From the NCBI RefSeq assembly GCF_004168625.1, contig NZ_SDWW01000026.1, positions 1-62,887 of the forward strand: 62,887 nt of DNA, read 5' to 3'. A program made the translations under genes and the position numbers. The stretch comes from Pengzhenrongella frigida. GTDB taxonomy: Bacteria; Actinomycetota; Actinomycetes; Actinomycetales; Cellulomonadaceae. This document shows positions 59,041-62,887 of the stretch, piece by piece. The notes beneath the pieces were generated by a model. It had not been told where the DNA came from. It did no database searches and was given only the letters and a program-made list of their open reading frames with translations. Position 1 is the stretch's first letter; each line of letters starts with the position of its first letter.

Positions 59041-60186
59041 TCAGCTGCGGCCCGCGGCTGGTTGCGGGGTCCAGCGCAGTGCTGCGGCCTCCGCGGTGAT
59101 GTCGATCGCCGCCGGGCACCAGGTGATGCACCGGCCGCACCCCACGCACCCCGACATGCCGAACTGGTCCTGCCAGGACGCGAGCTTGTGGGTGATCCAC
59201 TGGCGGTACCGCGACCGGATCTCGGGCCGGATGGCGCCGCCGTGGATGTAGGAGAAGTCCTCGGAGAAGCACGAGTCCCACACCCGCCGCCGCTCGGCGA
59301 CGTCGCCGGTGAGGTCGGCCACGTCCTCGACCGACGTGCAGAAGCAGGTGGGGCACACCAGCGTGCAGTTGGTGCACGCCAGGCACAGGGAGGCGACGTC
59401 GTCCCAGCGGGGGCTCTCGGCGTTCGCGTACAGGACCTCCTTGATCCCGTCGGTGTCGAGCGTGCGGCCCATGTGCGCGACGGACCAGGCGACGGCGTCG
59501 TCGGCGGCCCGCACGTCGTGCGCCGGCGCGGACGTCGTCGGGACCTCGGCGAGGACCTCCTCACCCCGCGGTGTGCCCACCTCGACGAGGAACCGGTGCG
59601 GGCCGTCGTCGAGCAGCTCGGTCAGCGCGAGGTCGTAGCCGGCGTCCGGCCGCGGGCCGGTGCCCATCGAGGCGCAGAAGCAGGTGCCGCCCGGAGCGGT
59701 GCAGGTCACGGCCACGACGAAGGCGCCGGCCCGGCGGGCCGCGTACCGCACGTCGACGTGGTCGCGACCGAGGAGCACGACGTCGTGGATCGCCAGGGCG
59801 TGCAGGTCGCACGATCGGACCCCGAGCAGCGCGTACGGCCCCTCGTCCCCGGCACGCTCGGCCCCGTCCTCGTTGACCGTGAACTCCTCGCCGGTGCGCC
59901 GCCCACGCCAGATGAGCTCCTCGGCCGGGAACAGCACCGGCTTCGGGGACTGCGCACCGGCGGCGAAGCCGAACAGGGCGTCGTCGGCGCGGCGTCGGAG
60001 CCGGTAGTGCGCGGCGTCCTGGTCGTCGCCCCAGCCGCGCGGGAGGTCGTCGATCGTGGCGATCGGCGCGTGCACGATCGCCCCGTCCCGCACCGTGGGC
60101 CCCACGACGGCGTAGCCGCGAGCACGCAGAGTGTCGATGAGCCCCTGCAGCCCGAGCAGATCAAGAACCCGCATCTCGGCATCCAT
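59041..60186 (-). CDS. Hydrogenase iron-sulfur (beta) subunit
   Basis: A 381-residue protein like the beta subunit of sulfhydrogenases/anaerobic sulfite reductase A. The N-terminal part is 'EELIWRGRRTGEEFTVNE…YALLGVRSCDLHALAIHDVVLLG…AVTCTAPGGTCFCASMGTGP'. Two C-terminal [4Fe-4S] motifs follow: 'CLACTNCTLVCPTCFC' and 'CVGCGRCITWCP'. First gene of the hydrogenase operon. ATG 60186 chosen because GGGGAGG lies six bases upstream. It could host electron exchange with ferredoxin or sulfur. Confidence 0.92.
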   Translation of the reverse strand: MDAEMRVLDLLGLQGLIDTLRARGYAVVGPTVRDGAIVHAPIATIDDLPRGWGDDQDAAHYRLRRRADDALFGFAAGAQSPKPVLFPAEELIWRGRRTGEEFTVNEDGAERAGDEGPYALLGVRSCDLHALAIHDVVLLGRDHVDVRYAARRAGAFVVAVTCTAPGGTCFCASMGTGPRPDAGYDLALTELLDDGPHRFLVEVGTPRGEEVLAEVPTTSAPAHDVRAADDAVAWSVAHMGRTLDTDGIKEVLYANAESPRWDDVASLCLACTNCTLVCPTCFCTSVEDVADLTGDVAERRRVWDSCFSEDFSYIHGGAIRPEIRSRYRQWITHKLASWQDQFGMSGCVGCGRCITWCPAAIDITAEAAALRWTPQPAAGRS

Positions 60187-60201
60187 GAGACGCCTCCCCA
60201 T

Positions 60202-60401
60202 CGATTCCCTCCCCACGCTTGCACGCGCGGACAGCACCCTCCAGGGACCTTTGTCCGCATACGTCCGTTGTGCCCGAAGCCGGAGGCGAAACGGTTCAAT
60301 CCCGACATTGATAGGACCATTGACCCGCCTTTGGGGCTGAGCGGGGGCAAACATGAGATAAGACCCGAGGACCTTCTGCCTTCCATCCGAGAGGACACAC
60401 C
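60202..60401. promoter_or_regulatory. Shared divergent promoter region, hydrogenase and dms operons
   Basis: About 200 bases separate the two start codons. It is locally AT-richer around 60290-60360. A weak inverted pair TCAA (60296-60299) and TTGA (60308-60311) was seen, insufficient to name a regulator. Confidence 0.45.
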
Positions 60402-62861
60402 GTGACCGCCCCCACCACCGATCGCCCCACCACCGGAGGCGTTCCGCGGCGTTCGTTCCTCAAGTGGTCCGGCGTCACGGGGGGTGCCGCGGCGCTCGTG
60501 ACCACCGGCGCGCACCTCGGTTCCGTTCCCGGCGTCGGGGCAGCCAATGCCGTCCTCGTCTCCGGCGGGCTCGACGTCGACCGGACCACCTGGTCCGCGT
60601 GCATCATCAACTGCGGCTCGCGGTGCCCGCTGCGGCTGCAGGTCAAGGACGGCACCATCGTGCGGGTGCTGCCGGACGACACCGGTGACGACGAGATCGG
60701 GTCGCAGCAGATCCGGGCGTGCGTGCGCGGTCGATCGATGCGCCAGCGCATCTACAACCCGGACCGGCTCAAGGCCCCGCTCAAGCGCGTCGGCAAGCGC
60801 GGGTCGGGCGAGTTCGAGGAGATCACCTGGGACGAGGCGTTCACGCTGTTCGCCGACAAGCTGAAGTACACGATCGAGACGTACGGCAACGAGGCCGTCT
60901 ACAAGCAGTACGGCTCGGGCACCTGGAACGGCCTGCTCTCGACCAGCGGTGGCTGGAAGCGCCTGCTCAACCTCATGGGCGGATTCCTCGGCTACTACGG
61001 CAACTACAGCTACGCGCAGATCGGCACGTGCACGCGGTTCCACTACGGGAACACGGACGAGCAGATGGGCAACAGCTTCGAGGACAGCGCCGAGAACTCG
61101 AAGCTCATCGTGCTGTGGGGAAACAACCCGCAGGAGACCCGCATGAGTGGCGGCGGCGTGCTGTTCACCTCGATGTGGGCCAAGAAGAAGGCCGGCGTCA
61201 AGATCATCGTGATCGACCCCCGCCAGTCCGACTCCGTCGTGACCCTCGCAGACGAGTGGCTCGCGCCGCGTCCCGGCACCGACGCCGCCCTGGTGGCCGG
61301 CATGGTGCACACGATGGTGTCCGAGGGGCTGCACGACCAGGCCTTCCTGGACACGTACTGCCAGGGCTTCGACGAGGCACACATGCCCGCGGGGGTCCCC
61401 GCGGGCAACTCCTACCGGAGCTACGTGATGGGTGAGGGCCCCGACGGGATCGCGAAGACCCCCGCCTGGGCCGCCTCGATCAGCGGGGTGCCGGCCGACG
61501 CGATCGTGCGGGTCGCCCGCCAGATCGCCCTGGCCGGACCGGTCAACATCGCCCAGGGCTGGGGCCCGCAGCGGCACGCCAACGGGGAGAACCAGGCGCG
61601 CGCGATCTACACGCTGGCCGCGGTGACCGGCAACGTCGGCATCCCCGGCGGCGGCACCGGTGGGCGGGAGGGCTACTACTGGCCCGTGTCCGAGTGGTTC
61701 CCCGACGGGAAGAACCCGGTCAAGACCCAGATCTCGGTGTTCGGCTGGACCGACGCGATCGAGCGGGGCGCGGAGCTGACCAAGCTGCGCGACGGCGTGC
61801 GAGGCAAGGACAAGCTCGACGTCGGCATCAAGTTCATGCTCGCCTACGCCGGCAACATGCTCTCGAGCCAGCACTCCGACATCAACCGCACGCGCGAGAT
61901 CCTCAAGGACGAGTCGCTGTGCGAGTTCATCGTCGTGGTCGACAACCAGATGACCGCCTCGGCCAAGATGGCCGACCTCATCCTGCCGGACACCACGACC
62001 GCCGAGCGCTGGGACATGGCGCCGAGTGAGTACACCGGCGACACGGCGTACGTGATCATGTGCGAGAAGGCGATCGAGCCGCTGTTCAACTCCATGCCGT
62101 CCTACGACATCTGCACCGGGATCGCCAAGAAGCTCGGCATCGAGGCGGAGTTCACCGAGGGACGCACCGAGGAGGAGTGGGTGCGTTGGCTGCACGACCA
62201 GACGCGTGCGGAGCACCCCGACTTCCCCGAGTTCGACCAGCTCCGCGAGCAGGGGATCTACCGCTACAAGGACCCCGAAGGTCCCACGATCCCCCTCAAG
62301 GCGTTCCGCGCCGACCCGGTGGCCAACCCGCTCGAGACGCCGTCGGGCAAGATCGAGATCTTCTCCTCCGAGCTCTGGGAGATGACCCAGACCTGGCAGT
62401 TCGACAACCCTGGCCCCGGCGACAAGCTCACGGCCCTGCCGGAGCACGTCGACACCTGGGAGGGCGCGGTCGAGGCGCGGACCAACACGAAGTTCCCGTT
62501 GCAGGTGATCGGGCACCACTACAAGGCCCGCACGCACTCGACCTACGGGAACGCCGCGTGGCTGAAGGAGGCCCATCCGCAGAAGGTCTGGATGAGCACC
62601 CTCGATGCGGCGGCGCGCGGGATCGCCAACGACGACCTGGTGGAGGTCTTCAACGACCGCGGCCGGATCCGGCTGCCCGCCAAGGTGACCACCCGCATCC
62701 TGCCGGGCGTGCTGTCGGTGCCGCAGGGGGCCTGGTTCAACCCCGACAAGGACGGGGTCGACACGGGCGGCGCGGTCAACACCCTCACGAACATCCACCC
62801 CACCCCGCTGAGCAAGGGCAACGCCCAGCACACCACGCTCGCTCAGGTTGAGAAGGTTTGA
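60402..62861 (+). CDS. dmsA: DmsA-type molybdopterin oxidoreductase, catalytic subunit
   Basis: An 819-residue DMSO-reductase-family enzyme. The twin-arginine signal is RRSFLKWSG (residues 16-24), exported by Tat. The [4Fe-4S] motif is CIINCGSRC…IRACVRGRSM. Cofactor segments are 'NYSYAQIGTCTRFHYGN', 'LIVLWGNNPQETRMSGGG', 'VKIIVIDPRQSDSVVTLADEWLAPRPGTDAAL' and 'GWGPQRHANGENQARAIYTLAAVTGNVGIPGGGTGG'. The Ser in the first is a candidate Mo ligand. DMSO, TMAO or another oxo-acceptor is the probable substrate. GTG 60402 follows GAGAGGA. Confidence 0.92.
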   Translation: MTAPTTDRPTTGGVPRRSFLKWSGVTGGAAALVTTGAHLGSVPGVGAANAVLVSGGLDVDRTTWSACIINCGSRCPLRLQVKDGTIVRVLPDDTGDDEIGSQQIRACVRGRSMRQRIYNPDRLKAPLKRVGKRGSGEFEEITWDEAFTLFADKLKYTIETYGNEAVYKQYGSGTWNGLLSTSGGWKRLLNLMGGFLGYYGNYSYAQIGTCTRFHYGNTDEQMGNSFEDSAENSKLIVLWGNNPQETRMSGGGVLFTSMWAKKKAGVKIIVIDPRQSDSVVTLADEWLAPRPGTDAALVAGMVHTMVSEGLHDQAFLDTYCQGFDEAHMPAGVPAGNSYRSYVMGEGPDGIAKTPAWAASISGVPADAIVRVARQIALAGPVNIAQGWGPQRHANGENQARAIYTLAAVTGNVGIPGGGTGGREGYYWPVSEWFPDGKNPVKTQISVFGWTDAIERGAELTKLRDGVRGKDKLDVGIKFMLAYAGNMLSSQHSDINRTREILKDESLCEFIVVVDNQMTASAKMADLILPDTTTAERWDMAPSEYTGDTAYVIMCEKAIEPLFNSMPSYDICTGIAKKLGIEAEFTEGRTEEEWVRWLHDQTRAEHPDFPEFDQLREQGIYRYKDPEGPTIPLKAFRADPVANPLETPSGKIEIFSSELWEMTQTWQFDNPGPGDKLTALPEHVDTWEGAVEARTNTKFPLQVIGHHYKARTHSTYGNAAWLKEAHPQKVWMSTLDAAARGIANDDLVEVFNDRGRIRLPAKVTTRILPGVLSVPQGAWFNPDKDGVDTGGAVNTLTNIHPTPLSKGNAQHTTLAQVEKV

Positions 62862-62866
62862 CGGTC

Positions 62867-62887
62867 ATGGCGGACAAGCTGGGTTTC
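62867..62887 (+). CDS. dmsB: DmsB-type Fe-S subunit (start only)
   Basis: Six bases after the dmsA stop, ATG GCG GAC… encodes MADKLGF, the typical beginning of DmsB-like four-cluster ferredoxin subunits. The gene runs off the window. Identification rests on the position and seven residues. Confidence 0.65.

Noticed and set aside
60296-60311. FNR/CRP-type operator before dmsA
   Set aside because: Only four-base half sites match, and the spacing is not convincing; expected by chance.

Overview
The window is high-GC DNA (roughly 70 percent or more) with many GTG starts, 4-base or 1-base start/stop overlaps, lipoboxes and Actinomycetota-type families (DUF4232, DUF6325, DUF7144, DUF6390, DUF2252, MoeZ). 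A Cellulomonadaceae-like, plant-polysaccharide-degrading, facultatively anaerobic actinobacterium is my best inference; no rRNA, tRNA or CRISPR array was seen.

Region 1 (1-6.9 kb) is a patchwork. It holds the right end of an IS3-type element that has cut off a LuxR-type regulator, a small cyclase-like protein, a double-DUF4232 lipoprotein, a pair of identical 16-bp palindromes, a decayed GNAT acetyltransferase, an APH(6)-like kinase and a DUF1801 protein.

Region 2 (6.9-24.5 kb, all minus strand) is a glycan-utilisation operon. A LacI regulator is followed by an oligopeptide/oligosaccharide-type ABC importer (binding lipoprotein, permease, a fused permease-ATPase, and an ATPase). Then come GH43, GH42, GH3, a nucleoside-hydrolase-like protein, GH78 and a hypothetical protein. 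Most junctions are overlapping or a few bases long. Two related operator-like sites lie upstream of the regulator and of the binding protein.

Region 3 (24.6-29.1 kb, minus) has an orphan ParA translationally coupled to a CHAD-domain protein, with a membrane protein and a DUF2252 kinase-like protein upstream. I read this as a possible polyphosphate-granule positioning module. Region 4 (29.2-33.3 kb) is a cluster of small glycine-zipper/membrane proteins (two DUF1269-type, DUF6325, DUF7144), an arginine-rich mini-ORF, an FMN-binding exported protein and a LiaF-like membrane protein.

Region 5 (33.5-43.9 kb) is ordinary metabolism: PEP carboxylase, PadR regulator plus alpha/beta hydrolase, sirtuin, SDR, VOC protein, MoeZ plus a MoaD-like sulfur carrier, a TupA-like ATP-grasp protein, acylphosphatase and a hexose-6-phosphate mutarotase-like protein.

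Region 6 (44.0-62.9 kb) is a redox island. A radical SAM/SPASM protein with a structured leader is followed by an ArsR regulator with nested palindromes. Next is a six-gene Hyf/Hyc-like membrane complex whose 'hydrogenase' large subunit lacks the Ni-Fe cysteines (an Ehr-type complex). On the opposite strand is a complete group 3b-type NAD(P)-linked [NiFe] hydrogenase operon (Fe-S, flavin, small and large subunits, maturation protease, HypC) that runs on into an EamA transporter and a DUF6390 protein. Divergent from it is a Tat-exported DmsA-type molybdoenzyme with the start of dmsB at the window edge. Together these suggest exchange between H2, NAD(P)H, ion motive force and an anaerobic respiratory acceptor; that physiological link is inference.
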